From: Puccinellia tenuiflora
Lineage: Eukaryota > Streptophyta > Magnoliopsida > Poales > Poaceae
Length of the DNA: 64,000 bases
Direction of reading: 5' to 3'
Assembly (NCBI GenBank): GCA_012064385.1
Contig: QRDG01000412.1
Span: 1,090,853 to 1,154,852 of the forward strand
This document shows positions 1 to 11,430 of the stretch, one piece after another. The notes beneath the pieces were generated by a model. It saw only the letters and a program-made list of their open reading frames with translations. It was not told where the DNA came from and made no database searches. Each line of letters opens with the position of its first letter. The stretch's first letter is position 1. A program made the position numbers and the translations under genes.

Positions 1-131
1 TCGGGAATGAGCCGACGCAGCGTCTTTCTCGATTTGCGCGTCTACCTCGGGATAAAGGCATGCATTTCAAACCGGTGAGGCCGAGTAGAAGACCCCGAAC
101 AAGAAGTCAAGGAGAAAGAAACTTCACTTAC

Positions 132-513
132 CGAGGATCGGTTCGTTCACGCGCTCAACCTCCTTGATCAGGCCGCCCACCAGCTGCTCATGCTCAAGCT
201 CACGCGCCTTGGCCGCCTGGACGATCAGGTCATTGCGCTCGACGGAATCCTTCAGCTGAAACCGCAGGTCATCCGCATTCTCGCGGAGTGATTCGACCTC
301 GCCCCGCCTCCGCTGCTCGGATTCCCGCAACTTCTTCACTTCCTCGCCCAGCCGAATGACCTCCAGGCGGCGCTCCTCCGACGTTTTCTCCGCTGCCTGG
401 AGATCGGCCTTGACCAACGCCAGGGCGGCGTCCTTCTCCTTCACCTGCTTCTCCAATCCGGTGCGGGAGGCGGTGTCGCCTGCGGAGGTCGGATCATCAT
501 CAAACCAAGACAT
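132..513 (-). CDS. antisense coiled-coil exon of element A
   Basis: The minus-strand frame starts at an ATG at 513 (MSWFDDDPTSAG...) and runs 127 codons to a clear splice donor (cctcg|gtaag) at 132/131. Continuation exons would lie beyond the window start. The protein is rich in Glu, Lys, Arg and Leu in heptad spacing (EKQVKEKDAALALVKADL..., then RLGEEVKKLRESEQRRR), so a long coiled coil is expected. It corresponds in position, strand and character to exons 4-5 of the antisense gene in element D. No enzymatic motif is visible and the role is unknown. Confidence 0.55.
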
Positions 514-1108
514 GCAAGAAATAATACAGAACGAACAAGAGAGAAGATGGGCAAGATTTGGGGAGCGCGAGAATCAGCGAGGAAGATGAAGCAGGAATGG
601 GAACGATAACCCCGGCCGTTCCCCCTCTTTCCCCTTTAAAAGCGAGGCAAGCGGAACCGTTCCACCCATTGCGCCGCATGGCATGCAAATGTGCCGCGCT
701 TTCCGCAGATGATCCCACGAGCAAGCAGTTGCCACAGAGAATCCAGCCTGGCGAAGCCGAGGCGACGTGCGCCAGGCCTCGGGCAGAGCACCAACGGCTC
801 CCCAAAGCGGCAGGTCGTGGCTGACGTAGGCCACGACCCAAGCCTTCAAGCCGGCCGTTCCGGACCGCCAAGATCTACTGATCCCGCTCCACGTAGCCGA
901 ACGAGTCAACAACGACTTCGACAATAGACGGCCAAGACCAGGAATGCTTGTGGAGCTTCCCCCATGGGCAAGCCTCATCTTCATCCGGCTTCGCTTTCAG
1001 CCGGCCCCGTCTCCAACCTCGACATTCAAGATACAACGACCAAGATCAAGGGGAAGATCGAGAAGTCTTCCCATCAAGCTAGCAAGACTCCACGATCTCG
1101 GGGGCTAG

Positions 1109-1795
1109 TGTCGGGGATATGAACCCCGGATACCCCAAAAAGATCCATTTCTTCAGAACTCCCCGAGCCGGTTGAACGAGTGGCGGCTGAAACCTGCCGG
1201 CTGAATCCAGCCGCCTGCGTCTACCCGGATACGGACATCCGGCTGGGCTGGAGCCGGACGCACCAACCGACAACTCCGTACGAGTGGGCCAGGCCCGTAT
1301 AACCGCTCTGGGTGAACAGTACGCCTTGTCGAGCATCTCCTGTACCGAATCATGACAACAAGCTCCAGCCGGCTCAGAAAGTAGTGATGTCATAGGGGTA
1401 AACTTGTAACTTCCCTGTAACCGAAAACCCTAGCCCGCTGCCTATATAAAGCGGGCTAGAGCCTCCTGCGCGAGGCAAGGGAGAAGAGAGAAGAAGAAGG
1501 AGAAGAGACCGACACGCACACGTAGCATCACTGTCAACCTCCAGCCGGCTAGGTCCTCCAGCCGGCTGCCACCCGAAACAGCTCAAGGAGCACCATTGTA
1601 GCCCGATTTTGTGATCAAGAAATAAGAACAAGAAGAGCAGGACGTAGGGGTGTTACCTCCACAAGGAGGGCCCTGAACCTGGGTAACTAGCGTGTGTTTG
1701 CATGCTTGTTGCCCAATCCCGCGCGAGCATCCATCGTCGCCTGCCCCATAATCTTTTCCATCTCTGATGGATATGCCGTGCAACCCATCACGACA
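1109..1795 (+). repeat. 3' LTR of element A (687 bp)
   Basis: The LTR begins TGTCGGGGATATG and ends CCCATCACGACA, giving TGTCG/CGACA termini. A TATA box (TATATAAA, 1443-1450) sits mid-LTR, followed by a purine-rich GA stretch and a transcribed-region-like tail containing 'aggggtgttacctcc'. A similar phrase occurs in the LTR of element D. Its first bases resemble those of D's LTR but the bodies differ, so it is a different family. Confidence 0.8.
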
Positions 1796-2499
1796 GGGCG
1801 TGATCGGGGCGTGACCCTAGGGGGCCACCTACCGCTGGCGAACACGGAGCTTGTTCGCCAGCGGTAAGTTAAGTACCGCTGGTGAACATGCTTTCCTGCT
1901 CTTCAGTGGTAGGTGGCCCCGCTGGGGTCGCCCGGGCCCTCACTTACCACTGGCGAACGTGCGGAAGCAGTTTGCCAGCGGTATTTTAAGTACCACTGGC
2001 GAACAAGCTGCCAGTTCGCCAGTGGTAACCTGGAGCTTCCACTTCAACTCGACCAGCCCCCATCCCACTCCATTATTGCACCTCACTGTCCCCTTCACAC
2101 TAGCTCAAACCTACCCCATTAAATCCCCACCCCCCCATCATTTCCCACCAGTTTTAACCAATAAAAACTAGTTTACTTGATAGATCTAGCCTCACCTCCC
2201 TCTCCAAATCATATCTACCAATGGATTTCCCTCCACAACTATTCTAGACCTAGCCCCACTCTCTCTCTCCAACACAAAGACTCAAAGCTCCAAGCATTGG
2301 CCACTTTCTCGGTGAACTTGACTCGATCTCGTACGTGTGGTCATCTAATTATGATGGATCGACTATATATAAATTAAAAAAAATTCGTGAAATTTGACCG
2401 GAAATTGCCGGAATTGACTATATACGTGTGAAATTGTGCATTTTGTGGTTGTGTGAAAATGTGAAATTAAAATGAGTTGCCAATATTTTGCTGGGATGT
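1796..2499. mobile_element. CACTA-like DNA transposon fragment (element B)
   Basis: Bases 1831-2027 hold four consecutive inverted-repeat units built on 'taccgctggcgaac...gttcgccagcggta', each about 37-39 bases. Such short palindromes repeated near an end are typical of the subterminal repeats of CACTA (CMC) elements in grasses. The canonical CACTA terminus is not present, so the class is inferred. Bases 2040-2499 are AT-rich and non-coding as far as I can see, with a TATATATAAATT stretch near 2362. They could be the 5' flank of the transposase gene. The fragment stops at an LTR stub at 2500. Confidence 0.45.
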
Positions 2500-2523
2500 T
2501 GTCGGGGGGAAGCCCCCGAGTGN
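2500..2523 (+). other. LTR start stub ending at a single N
   Basis: Bases 2500-2522 are identical to the first 23 bases of the LTR of element D (4074-4096; TGTCGGGG...). They are followed by an N at 2523 and then by unrelated sequence belonging to element C. The most economical reading is a collapsed assembly gap inside a further LTR of this family, so the true distance between the two flanks is unknown. Confidence 0.7.
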
Positions 2524-3449
2524 CCGTGCCGGCTGGAGCGGCGGCGCTCTTCGGTGCCAAACGAGCCCTGAGGTGAGTCTGGACTCCTTCCCCGATCCTT
2601 CTGGGTCCGCCAGGGATTGCGGCAATCCTAACCGTCATTGCGCGCTTGCAGATCCTCCGGGTCCGGAAGCCCCCAGAAACGCGCCCGAGCAGACGAAGAT
2701 GAAAAGCGGGAGAAGCCGTCGGAGCTCCGCGGGGTTACGGGAAAACTACCGTCTCCCAGCAGGACCCCTCCGGGGCCGGATCCCCGGAGGGAGGAGCCAA
2801 AGGGTCGCCGTCGATGGCAGCCCAGACGTCGCCCCTTCGAGGGCAGGAACAAGCGGCCCCCGGGTCGGTACCCGGCAGCCTCCATGCTGTCTCCAGGTAC
2901 TTTTCCCGGAGTCATCACCGTCGCCCCGGGTGACCGGAGGGTCCACCAGAAGCTGATAGTTCGTTGTTGATGCAGATCTCAGGGCGGAGGACCGCGCTGG
3001 AGGCGAAGGCGACATTGAGCCCGCGGCCCGCCCAGAACTTTGCGCTGAAGGGGCGGAGGACCGCGCTGGGGGCGAGGGCGATGTCGAACCCCAGCGGCCC
3101 GCCTCGAACTTGATGTCGAGGCCAAACAGGCCACCGGTGATGCCTGTGCATCGAGACCCGCGAGCCCCCAGCCCGACCCGCAGACAGCGGACCTGGCGCC
3201 GGGGTCATGAGGACGTTCCCCAACGTCAGGGAGTTCTTGGCCTTTGCGAAGGCCGAGATTGTGCGGCAGGCGCCCCTCTCCCGCTTCGCTGACTGGCACC
3301 CGGATGCGCAGGGAGGCCATGAGATGCCTGAAAATCCTTTCGGGTTCCCTCCCTTTCCCCAGGCGTCCCCGGGAATCGAGAGTTCTCCCGTTAGGCATGA
3401 AGAAAACGCGGGCGCACATCTAGGAGATTTAGCTCCGAGCTGGCCTTAG
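2524..3449 (+). pseudogene. Opposite-strand gene remnant of element C
   Basis: Two clean introns of 79 bp each can be read: donor cctgag|gtgagt to acceptor cgcttgcag (2573-2651), and donor ctccag|gtactt to acceptor gatgcag (2897-2975). The exon between them encodes an Arg/Pro/Lys-rich basic stretch (QKRARADEDEKREKPSE). After the second intron a direct repeat of about 70 bp (2982-3120) is followed by a frame from 3207 to 3449 beginning MRTFPNVREFLAFAKAEIV. The frames do not all connect, so it is probably decayed. AT-rich sequence at 3479-3530 looks like a 3' UTR. It is truncated at its 5' side by the N. Confidence 0.5.
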
Positions 3450-4073
3450 CAGCATAGGCTTAAGTAGTTGCAGAACCGAATGTAAATTCAGAATTGTAAT
3501 TTAGAATGTAAATTTGGATGAATGCAACCCTAGACTCAACTCCCGGGGTCATTTCCCAAATCTTCCTTTGCACTAACGCGCTGTCGGGCTTTCAGAGGAG
3601 GCCTCTTAGGTGCCAACCACTCTACCTCTACGTGATAGATGTACCCTAAGTAGGACTATACCTTCCGAGAGTCCTTCTCCACTGTCCTTGGGTACTAGGC
3701 CAGAGGGAAACGGACTGTTCGCCGGGGTGGAGCCTACCCCCGCAAAGGCTCTCATCAACCGTCAAGCATGCGTAGGTCGATGGTCTATTGACTCCGAGCG
3801 AGATATTATGCCTAAGTGCAGGATGCAGATGCAAGGACTTAGCTGTTTTCCTGCCGCATCCTCGATCCATCCCGTCCTTCCCGGGTATCCGGCTTCTTGG
3901 TCGCGTTCCGCCATCTGATCCTGTCTCGGGAAGGAGCTGCACACAGCAAAGTTTCAGTAGGAAAAGAATGGACCCTCTCTCCTACCATGCTAGTGCGTTA
4001 TACGAAGCAAGCCGCAAGCATAGTTGATAGTCATTTCTGTGGTGAATTTCGTCTCACCACAGCACTGCCTGAT
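2524..4073 (-). mobile_element. Left segment of element C (3' portion, minus strand)
   Basis: This piece continues after element D at 22197: D's target duplication CTGAT occurs at 4069-4073 and 22197-22201, so the two flanks were once adjacent. Relative to C (5' LTR at 23945-24919, minus strand) this is the 3' side. It carries a gene on the opposite (plus) strand, as in other Tat elements. Its 3' LTR is missing beyond the N at 2523. No pol reading frame is visible anywhere in C. Bases 3530-4073 hold no ORF I can assign. Confidence 0.6.
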
Positions 4074-4985
4074 TGTCGGGGGGAAGCCCCCGAGTGGGGT
4101 CAATGTGGTAAAATAAGGTTGACTTGGAGTTGACCGAGTCAATGGAAACCGACATACCATACAGGTTTTATCCGGGGTCAACCGGGTAAAGGTTAACCGA
4201 CATATCCCTATGTTGGATCATGATTATTATATGTCGGAATCCCCTTTATCGTTCTTATATGCAGTAAAGGGCAAGCCGAGTTATGGGCATGGGTGTGCCT
4301 ATGCCGGGTGGAAGTCATCCCGGACGGTGGTCCACGTTCCTTGAGACACGGAGCGAATTAAGGGCGGCGGCATGCTGCAAGAGGACGGCGTGCTAAGCCT
4401 TGGCCACGCCTCTGACGCGGGTGGCGCGGCACAGTGGCGCTAGGCCTAGGCGTGGGCATGCTGTCTGACACAGAGGAGACCGTGGCGACCAGCGCTGCCA
4501 CGGTCTAGGTATGGCGCAGCGGCGCCCATGTCGGCCGGAGACCAAGGAGTATGGCGACAGTAGCAATGTTTTACACTGTAACCCTGGGTTTCCCTATATA
4601 AGGAGTACCAGGGGTACCTCTTAGGGGGACGGGCAACACTTCATTTGAGCCTAGACGCTGAGCAAATACGTCTTTCCTTGAGAGCTAGAGGAGAGCCAGA
4701 GAGTTGTTCTGAGACTCGGCAGAGGCTTAGATCTTGCAGTTCTTCGCATACAGCTCGAGGAGCAAGCTTGTAACCAGTTATAATCCACATATAAATCAAG
4801 TAGCAGGCAGGAGTAGGGGTGTTATCTCCTCACGAGAGCCCCGAACCTGGGTAAATCGTGTGCGTGTGTGTGAGTGAGTGTGTGTTTCGTGTCTGTATGC
4901 CGTGCGTGCAAGCCCTCCCCGGTACCTCCACCCAATCGGCCCCACATCAAGCCTATATGGCATCTTCCGTGACACCACCACGACA
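4074..4985 (+). repeat. 5' LTR of element D (912 bp)
   Basis: Starts TGTCGGGGGGAAGC and ends ACCACCACGACA. A TATA box (TATATAAG) lies at 4595-4602, preceded by 'gtaaccctgggtttcc', so transcription should start about 30 bases downstream. Compared with the 3' copy it carries an extra six bases near 4781 and lacks three near 4930. The LTR contains no ORF of note. Confidence 0.95.
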
Positions 4986-4987
4986 GT

Positions 4988-5006
4988 TGGCGCCCACCGT
5001 GGGGCC
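4988..5006 (+). other. Primer-binding site of element D
   Basis: TGGCGCCCACCGTGGGGCC begins two bases after the LTR end. TGGCGC... at this position is the usual minus-strand primer site of grass Tat elements. The matching tRNA was not determined. Bases 5007-5313 are leader without a convincing gene. Confidence 0.85.
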
Positions 5007-5313
5007 ATCAGCGGCGCTGGCTGGTGTGTTCATCCGGACGGGTTCCTTCATCGAGTCGGGTGAGCGCATTCTCTGTGGCCTTGTCCACAGGTTCGGCTCG
5101 CTCAACGTCGTCAGCGACAACGCTGGCTGTTTCGGCAGCAGACCGCTACCCCGGAACGGCTGCCTCATCGAGTTCGGCTCCCTCACCGTCTACGTCGCCA
5201 CCGAGGTTCCCTGCCAGTTTCCCGAAAGGGTGCAGGTTGCAGCGGATCCCCCCGCTGTATGCGCAGCTCGCGGCTGACGTATCGCCCGTCCCGCTGCTAG
5301 CTGTGCAGAGGTC

Positions 5314-7390
5314 ATGATGACCGCCCCGGTTGCTGATGCCGAGGTCAGTACCAGAACCACCAGGACGGCGCGCCCGCCGCAGGAGAGGCCGGAAAATCGT
5401 CCGGAGCAGGCCGGTACATCTGCTGTGCCGGTGACGCCGAGTCCTCTTCAGGGCGCGATTGAGAAGCTGACGACTCCAGTGGCTCCGAGCGCAGATGTTG
5501 CTCTGACTCAGGCGGAGTTGGAGCAGCAGCGCCAGGAGATATCTGAGAGGCTCAGGTGGTGGCCCAAGTCAGACAGGACTTCGACATTTCCCTCCGTGAG
5601 TACAATATCGCTCATGGTTTTACACCGGTAGCTAACCCGGTTAGTCGCATAAATGAAGTACGTGCTAGAGGTAGAGACCTCAATGCCGAGATAGCTAGAG
5701 ATGGTAGAGCTAGATCTGGTAAAACTGCTAGTCATGTGTCGGCAGGCCGGCCGAAATATAGCACCCCGGGTAAGAACCTTAGAGCTGCAGAAGCTGCCAT
5801 AGCAGAGTTACCCAATTTATCCGGTGAAGCTCGTGATAGGCAGCAGGACCGAGTTAATGAGTTGGTAGCTGTAGCCAACAGACAGAATGAGGCATTCCGG
5901 AATGCAAATCCGGGTGTAGGAGGATCCGGGTACCTTTACTCGGGTGGAAATGCTGGAGGAGCGTCCAAGGGACATGCCTCTTCGCCGTATGTCGGCGCGA
6001 GCCGTGGTCAGAGTGTGAACTCTGGCAAGAACAAACAGATGCAGGCGTATGATCCGGTATATGCTGGAAAACAGAAGGCTGCCCAGGGCAATGTCGGCCA
6101 GGGAAGGCCAGGACCCGTTCAGGGCAGACAAGAGGCCAACCGGGTCAATCCGGTGAATCCGGGTCAGCCACCGGTATCCGGCACCCATTCCACCTCGTCA
6201 TCAAGCGGGTGCCGGGTATGCCGAGCCGGCCGCTGACCGGTACGACGACGGTTACTCGGCCATGGAGCGTGCCGGGTACACAAGATATAGAGATCTGGCG
6301 ACCGAGGGTGCACTCGGTGCTAGGCTGGGAGCTCGCCAGCTACCGGCTCACGACGTCCGCAACAAGCTTGACAGAATCTATCTGTCTAAACGGCTGGAGG
6401 AGCAAGGCCCACCGGGTCCTGCGTGCTTTGGACCCCGGATCATGAAACAGCCACCGGTGCCGAATTTCCAGCTCCCCCGGGGTGCAAAGACCTATGACGG
6501 CAGCACCAAGCCGGAGGACTGGCTGACAGATTACGTCACAGCAGTGCATATCGCTGGTGGCAGTCGCCGATGGGCCGTGCGGTATGTACCGCAGATGCTA
6601 GAAGGACCAGCCCGAATCTGGCTGAACAACCTGGAGGAGAACAGCATTGACTGCTGGCTCGACTTCTCCGACGCTTTCGTCAGCAACTTCTCCAGCACTT
6701 ACAAGAGGCCGAATCGACCTCAGCAGCTGTCCATGTGTCGGCAGCGAGAAGACGAAACAGACCGGGAATATCTGACCCGGTGGAGCACGATCCGGAACTC
6801 CTGTGAAGGAGTGATCGAGTCACAGGCCATTGCGTGGTTTGCGCAAGGATGCCGACATGGCTCCATGCTTTGGCAGAGACTCCAGAGGGAAATGCCGGCC
6901 ACCTTGGCCGAGACAATGTCAATTGCTGGCAGCTATGCACTCGGTGACCCGACACAGCCCTTGCTGACCCAGGTTGATGTGGGCAGGAGGTATCCTGCTC
7001 AAGACCGAGATAGATTGTGCCGGCGTAGCGATCGCCCGGATAACCGAAACAAGAGAAGAGATGACCGACCGGATTACCGGTACGGGTCGGACCAGGTCGC
7101 AGCTGTCGACCAAGATCAAGCGGGTGCCGGCAGCAGCCAGCGCCAGAAGAATGAGGGTCCCTCTTGGGGCCAGAACTCGGAAGGAAGGAAGCCATGGAAC
7201 GGCGAGAAGAGGCCGTGGAACGGCGAGAGAAAGCCGTGGAACGGCGAAAGGAAGCCATGGAATGGCAACAAGAAACAGTTGGATGATCAGGAGAGGTACA
7301 TCTATGAGAAAATGCTGGATGGCCCTTGCTGCTTTCACACCAGACATCCCAGCAAACCAGCTCAACACTCGACTCGTGACTGTGACCGGC
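5314..7390 (+). pseudogene. gag: gag of element D, 5' part
   Basis: Structural capsid protein that would form cytoplasmic virus-like particles. The reading moves through frames 5314-5631, 5556-6236 and 6262-7390, so at least two frameshifts (near 5560 and 6225) are present. The N-terminal third is charged and Gln-rich. The retrotransposon gag domain is clear at roughly 6480-6930, with YDGSTKPEDWLTDY, a Trp-rich GPARIWLNNL and a late REYLTRWSTIRN. Near the end (7189-7272) a seven-residue unit KPWNGER is repeated four times. The frame is cut at 7390 by solo LTR S1 and resumes at 11097 with the same codon phase. Confidence 0.85.
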
Positions 7391-8383
7391 TAACATCCCA
7401 AACTTGGTAACGAAAAATACGAAGGATTTTTTCCACTTTTGCTTCATTGTGTGCATCATAGCATCCATATGCATTTTGCCATTTTAACTTGCACTTGGAA
7501 ATCAATTATAATGGGAAGCCAACCCTTCCCAAAACCTCCAACCAAATGTTTTGCTCAATTTGTCAACCAACCATTCTTGGACTTCCAACTTGTTTAGGAA
7601 GTTCCCTAATTGCCTCTTATCCTCAATTCTCAAATTTCAAGTTTTGTCAATTGGGAACTAAATAGAGATTTCATTTTGGCTTATTTCAAACTACACTTTG
7701 GAACCAATTTAAGCTCTCCGAAAATTCAAACTAAAATTATGGTGTGCTTCTTTATTGTGTTGGGAGCCACCATGTTTCATTTCACTATTTTTGGAAATGG
7801 GTAATTGCTCCAATTAGAGGCTTTTAGCTATTTATCAAAAATGACTAAATCTAAAAGCTATGAACAAATGTTGGGCAAGCTATTTTATTTGACCTCACCA
7901 ATTTTTTGGAAGTTCAAAAGCTTAATTGGAGCCTGTGTAATTTTTCTGGGATTTTAGAAAATGTCCTGATGCTCAAATTAAATGGTGTACACCTGCTGTT
8001 GGGCTTGTTTGAAAATTATTCAAAAGTTTCAGGGACCTTTCTGCGATTTTCTTCCCTCTCTCACCTCCCACACTGTGGCATGGCGTCCTGGCGCCATGCC
8101 TCCCTGCTGGCGACGCTGCCGATGCTGCCGTGGCATGGAGAAATAAGGAGGCCCCCCACCGGCGACCTCACCTGCTCCCTCACCCTCCTCCTTTTCCCCC
8201 TCGTTTCCTGGAGCGTTTAGGCGACGAGATCGTCTCGTGACCAAAGCCGACCGCCGCCGCAATCCGCCGCACCACCGTCGATTGGAGCCGTCCCGGGTAA
8301 ATCGTTGCCGATAGGAAGTGTCGCCGCATTCCTCTCTTCCTCCCCGCGTTCGGATCGGGCTGGGAGGCTCGGGATCGAGCTAA

Positions 8384-10782
8384 TCGTCTTCGTCCTCTTC
8401 GGCCGCGTCCGCCGCCCGCCGGTGGCCGAATTCGTTGTCGTCGGCCACTCCCTTGCCGTCGACGCCCACGCTCACTACTCAGGGTGAGCGCCCCCTTCGT
8501 GTTAAGCCTCTTCTCGCCCTCCTTTCCCTCTCGTGCTCGCGCAGTTGGCCGCCGTCGCCGCCGGTCATCGCCGTGAGTCACGCGCGCGTGCCCGCTGGAT
8601 CGGCCTGGCACCCGGCCTGGGCCGGCCGTGAGGCCGGTTCCCTCGGCCACTGCCCGGCCTACCGCTAGGCTTGGGCCGGCGCTGAGGCCGGCTCTCTCGG
8701 GCGGGTCCCCGGCCTACCACCGGTTTGGGCCGGTTCTGAGGCCAGCGGCTTCGGCCACTGGCCCGGCCTGTGCCCCGGTCTGGGCCGGTTTGGAGGCCGG
8801 CCCGTACAGTAATTTCTGCATTTTGGAAAATGATTTTTGGGATTTAAATAATTCATAACAAATTGTAAAATGCTCCATTCTTGGCAAATCAAATACCAAA
8901 GTGCTTAGAAAAACATCTCCTATCTTTTGGTAACATGATTTTGCACTTTTGTCTAAATAAATTTGTTGTGTTTTAAGAATTCCTAAAATGGGTTATTTAA
9001 TACCCAAATTGGGAAATTCATAACTTTCTAAATATTTGTCCAAAAATTATGATTTAAACATCACAGTGATCAACATGTCAAATGCTATCACACCATGTAC
9101 TTAGCACCTCATGATCACAAACTTCTATTTGATGTTATTCATTACTTGTTTAAATTAATTAAATTCGAGTATTTAATTAATTTGTCATTTATTCATCGGT
9201 GCTCCGAATTTTACAAATAAATTACCAAATTGATCGCAATGACGAATCTTGTCCATTCTTGTCATTTTCATGCATATTTGAACCATCTCTCTAATATTTT
9301 AATATTTATAAAGAATGTGGCCACTAAGATAAATATGGGGTGGTTCCAAATAATTGCGCTAATTATTTGGCTCCTCATTTAAATTTGTTTTTAATTTGTA
9401 TAATGTTATCTTTGCATCAATTGGACATATCATGTGTTTGCGCATTGCACCTTGTGATCGTTGTGATTTATGTGTGTTTTGTATTTCTTTTGGGTATCGA
9501 TAGATTCCGGAGTCGAGGTTACCGATACCCCCGAGCAGTACTTCACGACCGGGCAGCAAGGCAAGAGATAACCTAACCTTCTTGGCATCTAGCATCCTAT
9601 GTTTATCAACATATTTTATCCACCATAATACTGCATGCGGTTCAATGTCTTTCTGGTAAATATTAGAATACCCTATGATGCATGTTTCCCCGAGCCATCA
9701 CATGTATCCCTACCTATGAAACCTAGGGTTGAAGTGTTGGCCGAGATAATTTAGAATTGTTGTTTTCATATGCTTAGCTATGCTTAGCCATGCGTAGATA
9801 ATGCTTCATGTCCGTTGATTATTTCCAATTGTTGATGTTGATGGAATGATTCGGGCAAGGTGGTTAATTGTGATGCTAATTAAAATGCTAAGATGGTTGG
9901 GTGAGTTGCCATCGGGATGGTGTTTTCTCTCACTCTAGCCCCTAGGTGTGAGTTCTTTACCTCTTGAACCAAGACTGAGCGTGCTTCCGGAGGTGGGGGC
10001 ATATGGAACCCCCTTTGACCGAATAAGTTGTGAGGGGCTTGTCAAGGGTCCTCTAGTTTGCTATTCCATTTGCGCGTGAGTTGTGTGGGTGGAAAAGAAA
10101 CGAAGATGGTGGTGTTTAGGAACGTGGCCGCGGGGCAGGGCGCTGGGAGCGCTGAGCCTGTCCTTCCGCATACTGATGGTCCTTGAGTAAGCCTCATGCA
10201 ATGTAAAGGTCTAACCGCGCCCGTTCGCCGGCCTTCCCCGGAAGAGGGCCAACTAGGTGAGCCGGACGGTACCGATGGGTAAATTAGTACACCCCTGCAG
10301 GGTTTAATCTTTTCGAAAAGCCGTGTCCGCGGTTATGGACGACTTGGGAACGGATATAAGATCATAGACAACGTTAACCTAATTGATATGGCAGCTAAAG
10401 GTTGCATAATCAACGTGTGACAAAGGTTTATTTCCTCGAGGGTGATTCGAGGGGGTGCCTTGGTGGAGATGAGAGTGGCTGGTTACAAAGGGGTTTGATG
10501 AGAACCAAAGTTGACCGATGCTTACTCTCTTACCCCGTTTATAAAAATATTCTGAGTAGACGAACGCCATGTGTCAACTATGTTTCGGTTTATAAAAATT
10601 AGCTTTATGCAAATGAAATACATATAAAGCTTAGAGCCTCCGTCAGTCATTGGGCCTATATCGCCCTACTAAACTTGCGAGTACATCGTACTCAGTCTCT
10701 CTTGCTGCCTCTATGTTTTTGTATTTCAGAGGAGGACGACACCGAGCCGCTAGGTGGGTTCTTCGTTGACGTCGACTACTAG
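8384..10782 (+). CDS. Candidate spliced small gene inside LTR S1
   Basis: Proposed exons are 8384-8483 (open, no ATG left in this copy), 9504-9560 and 10730-10782 (stop). The first donor is cagg|gtgagc and its acceptor is gtatcgatag. The second intron would use a GC donor (caag|gcaag) and acceptor gtatttcag. Phases agree across both junctions. Exon 2 reads SGVEVTDTPEQYFTTGQQ and exon 3 reads EEDDTEPLGGFFVDVDY then stop. The sister LTR S3 has the same arrangement with mostly conservative changes. An in-frame TAA at 8381 suggests the 5' end is decayed here. There is no homology to a known domain; function unknown. Confidence 0.4.
8599..8812 (+). repeat. GC-rich CCGGCC minisatellite in S1
   Basis: About four degenerate copies of a unit of roughly 55 bp, each containing 'gcccggcct...gggccgg...gaggccgg'. 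The same array, equally degenerate, sits at the corresponding place in S3 (61638-61790). It falls inside the first proposed intron of the LTR gene. It is strongly CpG-rich against AT-rich neighbours. Confidence 0.75.
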
Positions 10783-11096
10783 TCTGGGGTTCCCAGGTGG
10801 CAGCTTGGGACCGTGGAACAAGCTGGCTGGGAAATGTTTATTGTAGGCCTCTTAGGCCATATATTTGCTTCTTGTTGTTAGACACACTACCCGCTTCCGC
10901 TTGTTGACTTGTTGGATCTGTGATCCTTTTACTTGTAATATTTGTATTCTTCTCGTTATATGAGTTGCTATACTTTTGTGTCGTAGAGTCATGCTTTGTG
11001 CCAGTTCTGTTCCAAAGTCTCGATCTTTGTCTTATACAGTGATGGTTGTGTCGGATTCATAGCCTCTCTGTATAATTCCGGGGTCGGGGCGTTACA

Positions 11097-11430
11097 CCGG
11101 CACAAGAATCAGCCAGCGGCTACTGGTCCGACACCGAGACCCGCACCTCTGACAGGTGCTAACCACTCAACCCCTGAATGCACAGCCGAGGCAAGAGGAT
11201 GTCAATCAGGTGGCCAACAACAACAACTACAACGGCAATGCTGGCCCAGGTAGGCAGAATCATACCGAGATCCCCAACAGAGTTACATGGTCTTGTGACC
11301 GAACCCAATGACAAGCACAGTCAGCACAGGCGTGCGATGGAGGTAAATGCCGTTATGCCGGCGGTGCCGAAATTCATGTACTGTCGAGGATCAGATCAGT
11401 TGGAGTGTCAAGGACCATCCCAAGATCATG
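11097..11430 (+). pseudogene. gag: gag of element D, C-terminal part and gag-pro spacer
   Basis: This resumes the gag frame after S1 (HKNQPAATGPTPRPAP, 11097 on), rich in Pro, Thr, Asn and Gln, and reaches a stop near 11253. Further Asn-rich coding sequence (NNNNYNGNAGPG) follows in a shifted frame. No second zinc knuckle is visible. Confidence 0.65.

Larger units (their letters stand above)
1..1795 (+). mobile_element. 3' part of a Tat-clade Ty3/gypsy element (element A)
   Basis: This is the 3' end of a plus-strand LTR retrotransposon whose body lies left of the window. It holds a minus-strand coiled-coil exon (132-513), about 600 bases of non-coding sequence, a purine-rich stretch (gatctcgggggctag) just before 1109, and then an LTR. 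An opposite-strand ORF between pol and the 3' LTR is the layout of grass Tat elements, and the complete element D at 4074-22196 shows the same plan. The sequence after the LTR (gggcgtgatc) is not a primer-binding site, so this is the 3' LTR. The target duplication cannot be checked because the left end is missing. Confidence 0.75.
7391..11096 (+). mobile_element. Solo LTR S1 (3.7 kb) inserted in gag of D
   Basis: The insert is flanked by a perfect 5-bp duplication CCGGC (7386-7390 and 11097-11101) and ends GGGGCGTTACA. It starts TAACATCCC where the sister copy S3 starts TGTAACAGCCCC, so the leading TG is missing here. It has no gag or pol and no second LTR, so it is a solo LTR. It is colinear with S3 (60228-64000) over its length, including an AT-rich first 600 bases, a GC-rich zone, a second AT-rich zone and a terminal exon-like segment. 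The long LTR with TGTAAC...GTTACA ends suits a chromovirus-type gypsy family, but no internal domain is present to prove it. Confidence 0.88.

Noticed and set aside
2638..2970. 110-codon ORF as an independent gene
   Set aside because: It overlaps two clear introns of the opposite-strand gene of C and is explained as one of its exons plus flanking intron sequence.
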